DNA from: CAZABG01 sp964460985
GTDB lineage: Bacteria > Chlamydiota > Chlamydiia > Chlamydiales > Parachlamydiaceae
Length of the DNA stretch: 64,000 nt
Assembly (NCBI GenBank): GCA_964460985.1
Contig: CAYWQX010000001.1
Location: 53,364 to 117,363, forward strand
Direction: 5' to 3'
Both the position numbers and the translations under genes were made by a program. This document shows, piece after piece, positions 43,425-56,211 of this stretch (its first letter is position 1; the number at the start of each line of letters is the position of its first letter). A model generated the notes under the pieces. That model made no database searches. It was not told the DNA's origin and saw only the letters and a program-made list of their open reading frames with translations.

Positions 43425-44836
43425 CAGACCATCTCTTTCTTGAAGGATTCTGCTTTTTCAAAGACCTCTTCAATAGGGCCTACCATATAGAAAGCTTGTT
43501 CTGGGATCTCATCCATCTCGCCATCCACAATCATTTTAAAACCTTTCACGGTTTGTTCAACCGTAACATATTTACCCGGTTTGCCTGTGAAGGTTTCTGC
43601 GACAAAGAAGGGTTGAGAGAGGAATTTTTGGATTTTTCGGGCACGGGTGACCGTTTGTTTATCTTCTTCAGCAAGCTCATCAATCCCAAGAATGGCGATG
43701 ATATCTTGAAGGTCCTTATAGCGCTGAAGGATACGCTGCACTTCTCGAGCCACGCGGTAATGCTCCTCGCCTACAATGAAAGGGTCTAAGATTCGGGAAG
43801 TTGACGTGAGAGGATCGACTGCCGGATAGATGCCAAGCTCCGCAATTTGACGAGAGAGGGTGGTGGCCGCATCCAAGTGGGTAAAGAGGCTGGCAGGCGC
43901 AGGGTCGGTATAGTCGTCCGCAGGCACATAAATCGCTTGAACAGAGGTGATGGACCCTGATTTTGTCGAGGTGATTCGTTCTTGTAAAGCTCCAATTTCG
44001 GTCGCTAAGTTAGGCTGATAACCGACCGCAGAGGGCATACGACCGAGCAGGGCAGAGACTTCAGATCCTGCTTGGACGAAACGGAAGATGTTATCCACAA
44101 AGAGAAGAACGTCTTGATGCTCTTTATCGCGAAAATATTCAGCCATGGCAAGACCGGTAAGACCTACTCTCAAACGGGCGCCCGGCGGTTCATTCATCTG
44201 TCCGAACACAAGGCATGTTTTATCTAAAACACCGGAGGCTTTCATCTCGAGCCAAAGGTCGTTTCCTTCCCTTGTTCTCTCCCCCACTCCACAGAATACC
44301 GAGAATCCACCATGCTCTTTGGCGATATTGTGGATGAGCTCCATGATAATAACCGATTTGCCGACCCCGGCGCCTCCGAAAAGGCCCACTTTTCCCCCTT
44401 TAGAATAAGGTGCGATAAGGTCGATCACTTTGATGCCTGTTTCAAACACTTGTGTTTTGGTATCTTGCTCTTCGAAACTGGGAGGATCCCTATGAATGGA
44501 AGATCTTGGCGCATCCGAGGGTATAGGCTCTAGCTGATCGATCGGCTCTCCGAGTAAGTTAAAGACACGTCCAAGCGTTTTAGGGCCAACAGGCACTTGA
44601 ATGGGCGCCCCCGTATCCTCTGCTTCGTAACCCCTGACAAGGCCATCCGTAGAAGATAGGGCAATGCATCTGACGAGATCGTCACCTAAATGCATAGCAA
44701 CCTCAGCCGTGATAACTGAATTATCAGCCGCGTTTTTAATTTTAACCGCATTTAAAATGCTTGGCATTTGATCTTTGGGAAACTCGATATCGACCACCGG
44801 TCCGATCACCTGTCTGACTTTGCCTAATGCTCCCAT
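43424..44836 (-). CDS. atpD: F-type ATP synthase beta subunit (catalytic)
   Basis: The catalytic F1 subunit is 470 residues, normal length. The Walker A loop is GGAGVGKS near residues 153-160, followed by GERTREGND near 185 and the DELSEED-equivalent IDELAEEDK near 380. Walker B lies in DVLLFVDNIFRF. The beta-type block SAVGYQPNLATEIG is intact. It lies ten bases downstream of atpG, and its stop overlaps atpC by one base. This subunit makes ATP when protons or other ions flow through Fo. Confidence 0.97.
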   Translation of the reverse strand: MGALGKVRQVIGPVVDIEFPKDQMPSILNAVKIKNAADNSVITAEVAMHLGDDLVRCIALSSTDGLVRGYEAEDTGAPIQVPVGPKTLGRVFNLLGEPIDQLEPIPSDAPRSSIHRDPPSFEEQDTKTQVFETGIKVIDLIAPYSKGGKVGLFGGAGVGKSVIIMELIHNIAKEHGGFSVFCGVGERTREGNDLWLEMKASGVLDKTCLVFGQMNEPPGARLRVGLTGLAMAEYFRDKEHQDVLLFVDNIFRFVQAGSEVSALLGRMPSAVGYQPNLATEIGALQERITSTKSGSITSVQAIYVPADDYTDPAPASLFTHLDAATTLSRQIAELGIYPAVDPLTSTSRILDPFIVGEEHYRVAREVQRILQRYKDLQDIIAILGIDELAEEDKQTVTRARKIQKFLSQPFFVAETFTGKPGKYVTVEQTVKGFKMIVDGEMDEIPEQAFYMVGPIEEVFEKAESFKKEMV

Positions 44837-44845
44837 AACTATTCC

Positions 44846-45682
44846 TTACTTTATTCCACCGGATGTAATTTCTATCATTTCACGTGTAATTCCAGCTTGA
44901 CGCACCTTGTTTCTGACAAGGGTTAAACGGTCAAGAATTTCTTGCGAGTTTTTACTCGCAGCTCTCATACTGATCACTCTTGCAGCAAGCTCCGAGGCAT
45001 AAGCCTCATTAAAAGCATTTTGAAAACGACTGACACAGTATCTTGGAAGAACTGCCTCAAAAATTTCAGCAGGCGTAGGTTCAAATATAAAATCTTGGGG
45101 ATGTTTTGAAGAGGGTTTTTGAAAACTTAAGAATTGCTCGATTCTTACTTCCTGCTTCATGATGTTGATGTATTCCGTAAAGGATACATACACTTCATCA
45201 TACTCCCCTACCTCAAACCATTTATACAGTTGATCGGCAAATTCTTTGATTTCAGTAAAAGTGATTTTGCCTCCCCAGCTCTCAATGCGATGCCGGATGC
45301 GCCAGACTTTTCTATGGTAATATTCAATCCCTTTTTTACCGACAACCACCAGGTCTACTTTAGAGGGATCGTATTTTTGCAAGAATTTATCGGTTTTATT
45401 AAATAAATTAGCACTGTAGGCCCCTGACAAGCCGCGGTCGGCAGAAAGAATGACCACCGCTATTTTTTTAACTTCTCTTTCTTTGGTAAGACCACATTGT
45501 ATATCTGCATGAAGAAGATCATCCATGATTTTCTTGATCTCAACAAAGTAAGCCCGGGATTGTTCAGCATGAAGCTGGGCTCTTTGCAATCTGGAAGCTG
45601 CTACCCTCTCCATAGCGTCTGTGATTTTCTTGATATTCTCAATCGATCTGATACGCCGTCTGATTTCCCTCAGGTTATTCAT
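44846..45682 (-). CDS. atpG: F-type ATP synthase gamma subunit
   Basis: The 278-residue rotor shaft has the family ends: MNNLREIRRRIRSIENIKKIT at the start and a C-terminal block with DRLTLVRNKVRQAGITREMIEI. The middle is the Rossmann-like part of gamma (VVILSADRGLSGAYSANLF). The ATG overlaps the atpA stop as ATGA, implying coupled translation. Confidence 0.95.
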   Translation of the reverse strand: MNNLREIRRRIRSIENIKKITDAMERVAASRLQRAQLHAEQSRAYFVEIKKIMDDLLHADIQCGLTKEREVKKIAVVILSADRGLSGAYSANLFNKTDKFLQKYDPSKVDLVVVGKKGIEYYHRKVWRIRHRIESWGGKITFTEIKEFADQLYKWFEVGEYDEVYVSFTEYINIMKQEVRIEQFLSFQKPSSKHPQDFIFEPTPAEIFEAVLPRYCVSRFQNAFNEAYASELAARVISMRAASKNSQEILDRLTLVRNKVRQAGITREMIEITSGGIK

Positions 45683-47202
45683 AATTTATGCTGCTTTTTG
45701 AACTCAGGGGTGAACTTTGAAAGAGCCTCTTTAAGCTGGTCTGCCGTTCCTTTATCAAGATCTTTCGTGCGAGCGATCACTTCAGGAATTTCCTTATAGT
45801 TTTCTCGAATATACTTCAAAAGCTCTTCTTCAAATTTTTTGACCAAAGGAAGAGGGATATCATCGGCAAACCCCCTGGTGCCGGCAAATAAAACAATCAC
45901 CTGATTTTCAAGAGAATTAGGCTTAAACTTATCCTGTTTGAGGATTTCAACCATTCTCTCGCCCCGAGTAAGCTGAGCGCGTGTATTGTCATCGAGCTCC
46001 GATCCAAATTGTGAAAAAGCTGCAAGCTCCCGGTATTGAGCTAAATCAAGCCGAAGACTCTCGGCGCCCCTTTTCATCGCCTTGGTTTGAGCTTTGCCCC
46101 CTACTCTGGAAGCGGAAATGCCTACGTTGATCGCGGGTCTTACCCCAGCGTAAAAAAGATCCGACTCCAAATAGATTTGACCATCGGTAATCGAGATCAC
46201 GTTCGTAGGAATATATGTGGTCACATCGTTAGCTTGCGTCTCAATCACTGGAATTGCTGTAAGCGATCCGCCCCCATTTTTATCGCTTAACTTAGCTGCC
46301 CTTTCAAGAAGGCGCGCATGTTGATAAAAAATGTCTCCTGGATAAGCTTCGCGGCCGGGAGGTCTTCTTAAAAGAAGAGACATCTGGCGATAGGCTTGGG
46401 CGTGCTTCGATAAATCGTCGTAAAAACAGATCGCGTGTCTGCCTGAATACATAAAGTATTCACCCATAGCGGTTCCTGCATAGGGAGCTATGTATTGCAA
46501 GGAAGCTGCATCTGAAGAGGAGGCTGCTACCACGGTCGTATATTCCATGGCCCCTCTTTCTTCCAATAAAGTCACAAGCCTTGAAATGGTGGAGGCTTTC
46601 TGACCGATCGCGACGTAGATACAAACCATGTTTTTATCTTTTTGGTTTAATATCGTATCGATAATGATCGTGGTTTTACCCGTTTGTCTATCTCCAATAA
46701 GGAGCTGTCTTTGACCTCTTCCGATCGGAATCATGGAGTCTATCGCAGTGACTCCTGTCTGGACAGGTTCGCTGACCGGCTGTCTTTCCACAACTCCGGG
46801 AGAGACGATTTCCATAGGTCTAAATTCATCCGTTACAATCGGACCTTTTCCATCTAAGGGATTACCGAGGGGATCTACCACTCTTCCTAAAAGAGCTTTA
46901 CCCACCGGCACAGTGGCGAGCTTTCCGGTTCTCTTAACGATATCTCTTTCCTTGATTCCCTCTTCCGTCCCAAATAAAACCACCCCGACGGAATCGGTTT
47001 CAAGATTCAAAACAATGCCCAAAGTTCCGTTGGAAAACAGAACCCATTCAGACATCATGACATCATCCAAACCCCATACGCGAGCAATCCCATCGCCAAT
47101 GGAGAGAACATAGCCGATCGACTCAAGTTCGAGCTTTTCATTGAATGATTCGATTTTTTTCTGGATTGCCCAAGCTACATCTTCGGGTTTGAGAGTCGTC
47201 AT
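45679..47202 (-). CDS. atpA: F-type ATP synthase alpha subunit
   Basis: The 507-residue alpha subunit carries the non-catalytic nucleotide site. Walker A is GDRQTGKT near residues 169-176, and the family blocks GRVVDPLGNPLDGKGP and SVGISASRVGGKAQTKAM-like (NVGISASRVGGKAQ) are intact. The C-terminal block RGFADDIPL and length are normal. The ATG overlaps the atpH stop as ATGA. Confidence 0.97.
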   Translation of the reverse strand: MTTLKPEDVAWAIQKKIESFNEKLELESIGYVLSIGDGIARVWGLDDVMMSEWVLFSNGTLGIVLNLETDSVGVVLFGTEEGIKERDIVKRTGKLATVPVGKALLGRVVDPLGNPLDGKGPIVTDEFRPMEIVSPGVVERQPVSEPVQTGVTAIDSMIPIGRGQRQLLIGDRQTGKTTIIIDTILNQKDKNMVCIYVAIGQKASTISRLVTLLEERGAMEYTTVVAASSSDAASLQYIAPYAGTAMGEYFMYSGRHAICFYDDLSKHAQAYRQMSLLLRRPPGREAYPGDIFYQHARLLERAAKLSDKNGGGSLTAIPVIETQANDVTTYIPTNVISITDGQIYLESDLFYAGVRPAINVGISASRVGGKAQTKAMKRGAESLRLDLAQYRELAAFSQFGSELDDNTRAQLTRGERMVEILKQDKFKPNSLENQVIVLFAGTRGFADDIPLPLVKKFEEELLKYIRENYKEIPEVIARTKDLDKGTADQLKEALSKFTPEFKKQHKL

Positions 47203-47750
47203 GATTTCTTTGTCTCCACTTTTACCGACATCATCGCTTTTCTTAGTTTATCTAAACGATCTTTCACACTAAAGTCGATGGATTGATTTCCGATTAATAA
47301 AATGCCTCCACCAATCAGTCTCGGATCGAGCTCTTGCTGAAGGTCTACTTTTTTGTTAAAATGCTTTTCAAGTCTCTCTTTTAAATCCTCTTGAAGCGCA
47401 GGATCTACAGAGGTAGGAGATACGATATACGCTTCAACCCTCTTCAGCTTTTGATTTACACCATGCTTATACTGCTCGACGATTTTTTCAAGCGCTTGGA
47501 GCCGATGCTTTTTTAAAAGGTCCCACACCAAGTTTATCAGTGTTTCATCTTGAAGAGCGATTTTCAAAACCTCTTCTTTCTCTTTATCTTCCACTTGAGG
47601 AGAGGTCAGAAAGTATCGAAATTGAGGGGCGCGATCCAAAAGCTTGGCTAAATTTTCCAAATTGATAAGTCTCTGAGAAAGATCCTGTTCCTTTAGAGAA
47701 CTCTCCATCAGGGCCTTCGCATACTTAAAAGCAATTTCACGGCCTTTCAA
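47199..47750 (-). CDS. atpH: F-type ATP synthase delta subunit
   Basis: This 183-residue stator subunit starts with the conserved KYAKALMESS block and contains the C-terminal RLIGGGILLIGNQSIDFSVKDRL motif of the OSCP/delta family. The start is a TTG at 47750 that overlaps the atpF stop as TTGA; the next Met would cut off the conserved first helix, so the TTG is preferred. Coupled translation is implied. Confidence 0.92.
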   Translation of the reverse strand: MKGREIAFKYAKALMESSLKEQDLSQRLINLENLAKLLDRAPQFRYFLTSPQVEDKEKEEVLKIALQDETLINLVWDLLKKHRLQALEKIVEQYKHGVNQKLKRVEAYIVSPTSVDPALQEDLKERLEKHFNKKVDLQQELDPRLIGGGILLIGNQSIDFSVKDRLDKLRKAMMSVKVETKKS

Positions 47751-48229
47751 TTAAAATCCGCCTTCTCGACAAAGTCTACTATGAGTTTTTTTTGCTTGGA
47801 GTCATCCAGATCTTGATTAATCACTTTTCTGGTTGCAAGCAGTGCCATATCTACAATTTCGCCTTTCAGCTGCACTTTTGCCTTCGCAATTTCATGCTGC
47901 AGATCCTCTTCGGCTTTTACAACGATCTCTTTTGCCTTTTTATGCGCCTCTTCAATGATGTGCTGCGACAGCTTATTGCCTTTATCGATCGCCTCATTGA
48001 TTTTGATTCTTGCCTGGTTATCAATCGATTTAAGCTGCAATTGAGCTTCTTCTTCGAGCTTTTTCACTCGATTTTTTTCTTCTTCGATTTGATCAAACTC
48101 CCCTTTGATCTTAGCTTGTCTGTCATCTAAGATTTTCAAAATGGGTTTCCAAGAAGTTCTCTTAAGCACCCAAAGCATAACCAAAAAGGAGATGATTTGA
48201 GTAAATACTTGTCCGATATCAAGATCCAC
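47747..48229 (-). CDS. atpF: F-type ATP synthase b subunit
   Basis: This 160-residue stator subunit has one N-terminal membrane helix (VFTQIISFLVMLWVLKR) followed by a long Glu/Lys-rich coiled coil. The start is a GTG at 48229 with GGGTG upstream; the residues MDLDIGQVF fit the family. Its stop overlaps the TTG of atpH. A single b gene is present, so the stator is a homodimer. Confidence 0.92.
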   Translation of the reverse strand: MDLDIGQVFTQIISFLVMLWVLKRTSWKPILKILDDRQAKIKGEFDQIEEEKNRVKKLEEEAQLQLKSIDNQARIKINEAIDKGNKLSQHIIEEAHKKAKEIVVKAEEDLQHEIAKAKVQLKGEIVDMALLATRKVINQDLDDSKQKKLIVDFVEKADFN

Positions 48230-48231
48230 TC

Positions 48232-48468
48232 TTATGCACCCATTTTACCGAGCAAGATAAAGAATATGATCAACGTATAAATCGTAAGAGCTTCGATAAG
48301 GGCAGCTCCAATGATCATATTCGTCATTATTTTTCCTGAGGCTTCAGGCTGTCTTCCGATCGCTTCCATGGCGCCTGAGACCGCAATCCCAAGTCCAATA
48401 CCGCATCCGAAAGCGGCCACGCCAACTGACAATGGCGAAGATAAAGCTACTGCTGTTGCAACGTCCAT
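48232..48468 (-). CDS. atpE: F-type ATP synthase c subunit
   Basis: This 78-residue membrane hairpin forms the rotor ring. The ion-binding carboxylate is E59 in ALIEALTIY on the second helix; the polar loop is GRQPEASG. The residues that coordinate Na+ in sodium-type c subunits (Gln in GxGQG on helix 1 and Ser after the Glu) are Leu and Ala here, which points to a proton-type ring. The ATG at 48468 follows AAAGGAG. It lies between the a-subunit fusion gene and atpF. Confidence 0.95.
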   Translation of the reverse strand: MDVATAVALSSPLSVGVAAFGCGIGLGIAVSGAMEAIGRQPEASGKIMTNMIIGAALIEALTIYTLIIFFILLGKMGA

Positions 48469-48483
48469 TTTTCTCCTTTTATC

Positions 48484-49623
48484 TTAATGCTCTTCATGGT
48501 TAGGCATAGACAACAAAATATAAATCGCACTCAATAATGTAAAGACTAACGCTTGCATCGTGCTCGTTAAAAGCGACAAAAAGAAAAACGGAAGCTGCAG
48601 CGGAAGTCCTAACGGCCAGTCGATACTTGCTAAAATTAACACCCCGAATAAAGCAAAAGCCCCTATCAGAATGTCTTCTCCTAAGACATTGCCGAAAAGA
48701 CGCAGTGCCAAAGTGACAGGTCTTGTAAATTGTGTGAGCAGTTCAATCACAAACATGAGAGGGGACATAATCCAACCCATCGTATCTTTCGGCGATCCCA
48801 TCAAATGAAACAAAAATCCCTTCACCCCTTGATGTTTAATATTGAGATATTGAACTAAAACGAAGACACAAATGGCTAAAGCAACCGTTATGTTTAAGCT
48901 TGATGTGGCCGCTTTCATAAATGGAACTAAAACCATTAAGTTCATCACCAATATGTAAATAAACATGGTTCCTAAAAAAGGAACATATTTCTCCCCTTCC
49001 TCTCCTAATACCTCTTTCACAAATTTTCTTAAGTTTTCAACCACCCATTCAATCATGTTTTGAAGACCCGATGGGATCAACTCCTGCTTTCTTGTGCCGA
49101 AGTAAAAAATGGTGGAGATTGAAAAGGCAACAAAAACGGAGAAGAAAACCGATTCCCATTCGTGAAGAAGTTGAATCCAAGGGGTTTCATAAAATCGGTT
49201 CGATAACAAAGTGATAAAATTGGGAACTTCGGGCACGTCAGAATTTAGACCTGCTTCAAGAGGGAGGAAGAATAAAAGCAAAAGGGAAGCTGCCGGTTTC
49301 AAATTAAAAGACAAAACAGGAAACATAACGCCTAAGCCTAAGGCTACATACAAAATGGGAAGACCGCTTGCAAAAATGAGATATCCGGCCCCGTAAAGCA
49401 AAGGAAATTTTAAAAGAAAAAACAAAGCTATTTTCAAGGGGTTTTTGGTAATCAAAATCTCTTTTAATAAGGGCCTCAAAAGAAGAAGATTGGCCGTTGC
49501 AAGAAGGGATCCAAAAAAAGTGGCTAAAGCCGCGTCAAAATTTACGTAAACCATTAAAAATAACACAATTGCGAAAGTTACGATAAATGAGCGCCAAAGA
49601 ATTCGTTTGGTATACTCAGCCAT
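48484..49623 (-). CDS. atpB: F-type ATP synthase subunit a fused to an AtpI-like N-terminal domain
   Basis: This 379-residue protein is much longer than normal subunit a (250-290). Residues about 125-379 are subunit a, with the essential arginine R308 in LALRLFGN and the end block LQALVFTLLSAIYI. Residues 1-125 hold four hydrophobic segments, including FFGSLLATANLLLLRPLLKE, which resembles the UncI/AtpI family (GxxxxxxNxxLL). The AtpI-type chaperone, usually encoded just before atpB, is thus apparently fused to it. The start is the ATG at 49623, which overlaps the atpZ stop by eight bases; a TTG at 49671 is discarded. Subunit a is the proton channel of Fo. Confidence 0.88.
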   Translation of the reverse strand: MAEYTKRILWRSFIVTFAIVLFLMVYVNFDAALATFFGSLLATANLLLLRPLLKEILITKNPLKIALFFLLKFPLLYGAGYLIFASGLPILYVALGLGVMFPVLSFNLKPAASLLLLFFLPLEAGLNSDVPEVPNFITLLSNRFYETPWIQLLHEWESVFFSVFVAFSISTIFYFGTRKQELIPSGLQNMIEWVVENLRKFVKEVLGEEGEKYVPFLGTMFIYILVMNLMVLVPFMKAATSSLNITVALAICVFVLVQYLNIKHQGVKGFLFHLMGSPKDTMGWIMSPLMFVIELLTQFTRPVTLALRLFGNVLGEDILIGAFALFGVLILASIDWPLGLPLQLPFFFLSLLTSTMQALVFTLLSAIYILLSMPNHEEH

Positions 49624-49843
49624 CACCGTACCGCTTAATAATTCTAAACATCTCTCTAAATCCTGCAGCAAAACCTAAAATTACGAAGATATACATAAAC
49701 CAAGGATGGGTCCCAAGATGCTTGTCGATAAAATCTCCAAACAACCATCCTAAAATAGGAGGAACCGAAAGGACAAAAGGAATGGTAATAAACGTGCCAA
49801 AACGCTTCATATCATTCGGTTTGTCGTCAGACAAAGGGGCCAT
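49616..49843 (-). CDS. atpZ: AtpZ/AtpQ-type small accessory protein of F-ATPase
   Basis: First gene of the F-ATPase operon. It has 75 residues with two transmembrane helices (FITIPFVLSVPPILGWLFG and FMYIFVILGFAAGF) and the family's GD..D..LGTHPW turn, as in the PF09527 proteins at the head of many atp operons. Its role is linked to assembly or Mg2+ supply, not firmly established. The ATG at 49843 has AAGG immediately upstream; a second ATG at 49810 is possible. The divergent gap of 102 bases to the flavoprotein gene should hold the operon promoter. Confidence 0.8.
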   Translation of the reverse strand: MAPLSDDKPNDMKRFGTFITIPFVLSVPPILGWLFGDFIDKHLGTHPWFMYIFVILGFAAGFREMFRIIKRYGDG

Positions 49844-49945
49844 CCTTATAGAATCTTAACAATTTAGAGTTATAGATATTCTTTTCAATTTTTGAAAGAG
49901 AAGACCTTAAAATCTTTCAAGCGTTTAATTTTTTGGAGAAGGCTC

Positions 49946-51241
49946 ATGACAATCAACTTTACACCGCGGATAACGATTATTGGTGCAGGGCCCGTTGGAA
50001 TTACGACGGCTGCTATTTTGTCAGCCCTCTTCCCCGCTTTCCAAACCACCGTTTTGGATCATCGAGAAGTCAGAAAAAGAAATTATGGTCTTAGTGTGGA
50101 TGCTGAATCTACCGCCGGCATTATTGAGTTGATGGATGAAGTCCTTTTGAATAAACCCACGCCGAATTCTACCGATGAAGAAATTCTTCGTTACGAAAGA
50201 ATTCACAGTTTTAGAAATATCGTAGCTGATTGGGGAAAAGGGGGGTTTGTTCAGACGAATACCATTGAGTTTAGTGTGCAATATGCCGCCGAAGCTCTGG
50301 GAACTAAAGTAATCCGTGATAATAATTTTCAGAATTATCTTACACCATTAAAGTTTAAATCACTTTTTACAGATTCTCATCAAGAGGGGGATCAAAAAGG
50401 AAACGAACTCAAAACTCTTTTCAAAAATACCGATATTCTCATTGGAGCTGATGGGACAAAGTCCGTTGTGGGAGAAACTTTTCTTCCCGAAAAATCATTT
50501 CAGAAAATCTATCAACATAACGCCCTTTTAAAATATCAAGTGGATGGAACACAAGCTCCCACTCATCCAAAAATCGGAGCTTATCATACCTCTCTTGCCG
50601 GAGAAGTCGCCTTTGAATCGGTGAGCCGGAATAAAAGGGATAAGCTAAAACCCACGACCCTGAATATATTTATCGACGATGATGTTTTCGAAATTCTCTA
50701 TAGAAAAGACAAAGACGGCAAAGTCATTAAAGGAGATGCGGCACACCCTTATTCTATTCAAGAGTTGAGAGAAGAAGCCCAAAAAAATCCTAAAGTCTTG
50801 AAATTATTGCGCCGCGTCCTTCTACAAATAAAAGATAAAAAAGTCATCGATCCCTCTATCTCAGTCCTTCCATTAGCGATGACTCAATCAAAACATTCAT
50901 ATACTGAGTTTGAAGGTAAAGCCGTTCTTAAAATCGGCGATGCCAATTCAACCCTCATCTTACAAAGAGGCTTTAGAAAAGGGTTAAAAGAGATCGCTAT
51001 CTTGGCCAGAACTATGCTTCAAGTCTCTAAAACCCCAAATGATAGCAAAAAATTCTATGCAGAATATGAGAAGAAGGTTCAAATCCTCTACACCAAAGAA
51101 AGATGGTGGGTTGAATTTAGAAATGGCTTCTTAAGCGCAGCTATTTTGATTATTAAATTGATTGGACGCCTTTTTCAAGCTCTCACGAGAGACATTTACT
51201 GGAAGAATTTAGAGGCCCATGCACTCATGGCTCTTGATTAA
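49946..51241 (+). CDS. FAD-dependent monooxygenase-like flavoprotein
   Basis: This 431-residue protein has the three FAD motifs of PHBH-type hydroxylases: the dinucleotide fold ITIIGAGPVGITTA at the N-terminus, ILIGADGTKSVVGE (the DG motif) near residue 165, and VLKIGDANSTLILQRGFRKG (the GD motif) near 326. The GD motif lacks the usual Pro and the loop differs, so the substrate is unlikely to be a simple aromatic. The C-terminus ends with an amphipathic or membrane-associating stretch (SAAILIIKLIGRLFQAL). The start is the ATG at 49946, with GGAGAAGG upstream; in-frame sequence back to 49892 is not needed. Substrate unknown. Confidence 0.75.
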   Translation: MTINFTPRITIIGAGPVGITTAAILSALFPAFQTTVLDHREVRKRNYGLSVDAESTAGIIELMDEVLLNKPTPNSTDEEILRYERIHSFRNIVADWGKGGFVQTNTIEFSVQYAAEALGTKVIRDNNFQNYLTPLKFKSLFTDSHQEGDQKGNELKTLFKNTDILIGADGTKSVVGETFLPEKSFQKIYQHNALLKYQVDGTQAPTHPKIGAYHTSLAGEVAFESVSRNKRDKLKPTTLNIFIDDDVFEILYRKDKDGKVIKGDAAHPYSIQELREEAQKNPKVLKLLRRVLLQIKDKKVIDPSISVLPLAMTQSKHSYTEFEGKAVLKIGDANSTLILQRGFRKGLKEIAILARTMLQVSKTPNDSKKFYAEYEKKVQILYTKERWWVEFRNGFLSAAILIIKLIGRLFQALTRDIYWKNLEAHALMALD

Positions 51242-51268
51242 AGTTGAAGAAATCGATCGCCATCCTTC

Positions 51269-51297
51269 AGGATTTCCAACTTAAAGGAAATCCTTTT
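51269..51297 (+). terminator. Terminator after the flavoprotein gene
   Basis: AGGATTTCC (51269-51277) pairs with GGAAATCCT (51286-51294) over an eight-base loop, followed by TTTT. It lies 28 bases after the stop of the flavoprotein gene. The rest of the gap to 51414 holds no gene. Confidence 0.65.
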
Positions 51298-51414
51298 GTA
51301 AAATGGTGGCGACACCCTTCATTGCTCGCAAGATTGATGATCAATATGATCCTCAGCATCTTTTCGAAAGCCAATTTTACGGGCATTATTTTTTAGCTAA
51401 GAGAGAAATAGCCT

Positions 51415-51921
51415 TCAATATTCAAGAGTCATCAATTGAGTATGAGGCACCTGTCTGACTAACGGACGTTTTAAAATCTCACATAGCGCAAGAAAAACTC
51501 TTCCGTGAGAGACCACAAGAGGCTCTTTTTCCTTCAGAATAATATCTAAACCTCTTTCAACTCTTGCCAAAAAGGATGCTCTTGTCTCAATAGAAGGATG
51601 GCATATGAAATCTTTTTGGTCTTCTTCCCGTTTTTCAATTTCATACATTTTTTCGCTAGACATCCCTTCCAACTCTCCCCAATTTCTCTCTTTTAGTTCA
51701 TCCAGTAGAATGATATCTCCCGGATGAAGAATTTTGGCCGTTTCAAAAGCTCTTTGTAAAGGGCTTGAAAAAACTTTTTCAAAAGGGCTTAACGTTTTGG
51801 CAAGAAGGAGCGCATCCGCTCGTCCCTTTTCATTCAGAGGGATATCTTTTTGCCCTTGAGCTAATTGCTGACGATTCCAATCGGTTTCACCGTGTCTGAC
51901 GAAGTAAAATTTTGATTTCAT
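51415..51921 (-). CDS. Histidine phosphatase (phosphoglycerate mutase-like)
   Basis: This 168-residue protein is a branch-1 histidine phosphatase. The RHGETDWN motif near residue 8 holds the phospho-His, and the second conserved block is SSPLQRAFETA; VSHGRVFLALC is the C-terminal catalytic His block. It is short for a phosphoglycerate mutase and better fits a broad phosphatase of the CobC/PhoE type. The start is uncertain between ATGs at 51921 and 51927; no ribosome binding site is clear. It is separated from rpoC by a terminator. Confidence 0.85.
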   Translation of the reverse strand: MKSKFYFVRHGETDWNRQQLAQGQKDIPLNEKGRADALLLAKTLSPFEKVFSSPLQRAFETAKILHPGDIILLDELKERNWGELEGMSSEKMYEIEKREEDQKDFICHPSIETRASFLARVERGLDIILKEKEPLVVSHGRVFLALCEILKRPLVRQVPHTQLMTLEY

Positions 51922-51940
51922 AGTCATAAAAAATTTAGCC

Positions 51941-51980
51941 AATAAAAAACCCTCCAGAGTTTTTTAAACTTGGAGGGTTT
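51941..51980 (-). terminator. Rho-independent terminator of the rpoB-rpoC operon
   Basis: On the minus strand, AAACCCTCCA (51980-51971) pairs with TGGAGGGTTT (51956-51947), with an inner AGTTT/AAACT extension, and is followed by TTTATT. It lies 16 bases after the rpoC stop. Confidence 0.85.
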
Positions 51981-51996
51981 AATCTTTTAGAAAGAT

Positions 51997-56187
<4,191 letters not shown>

Positions 56188-56211
56188 AGGGCAACTCTCC
56201 TAAAAAAATTT

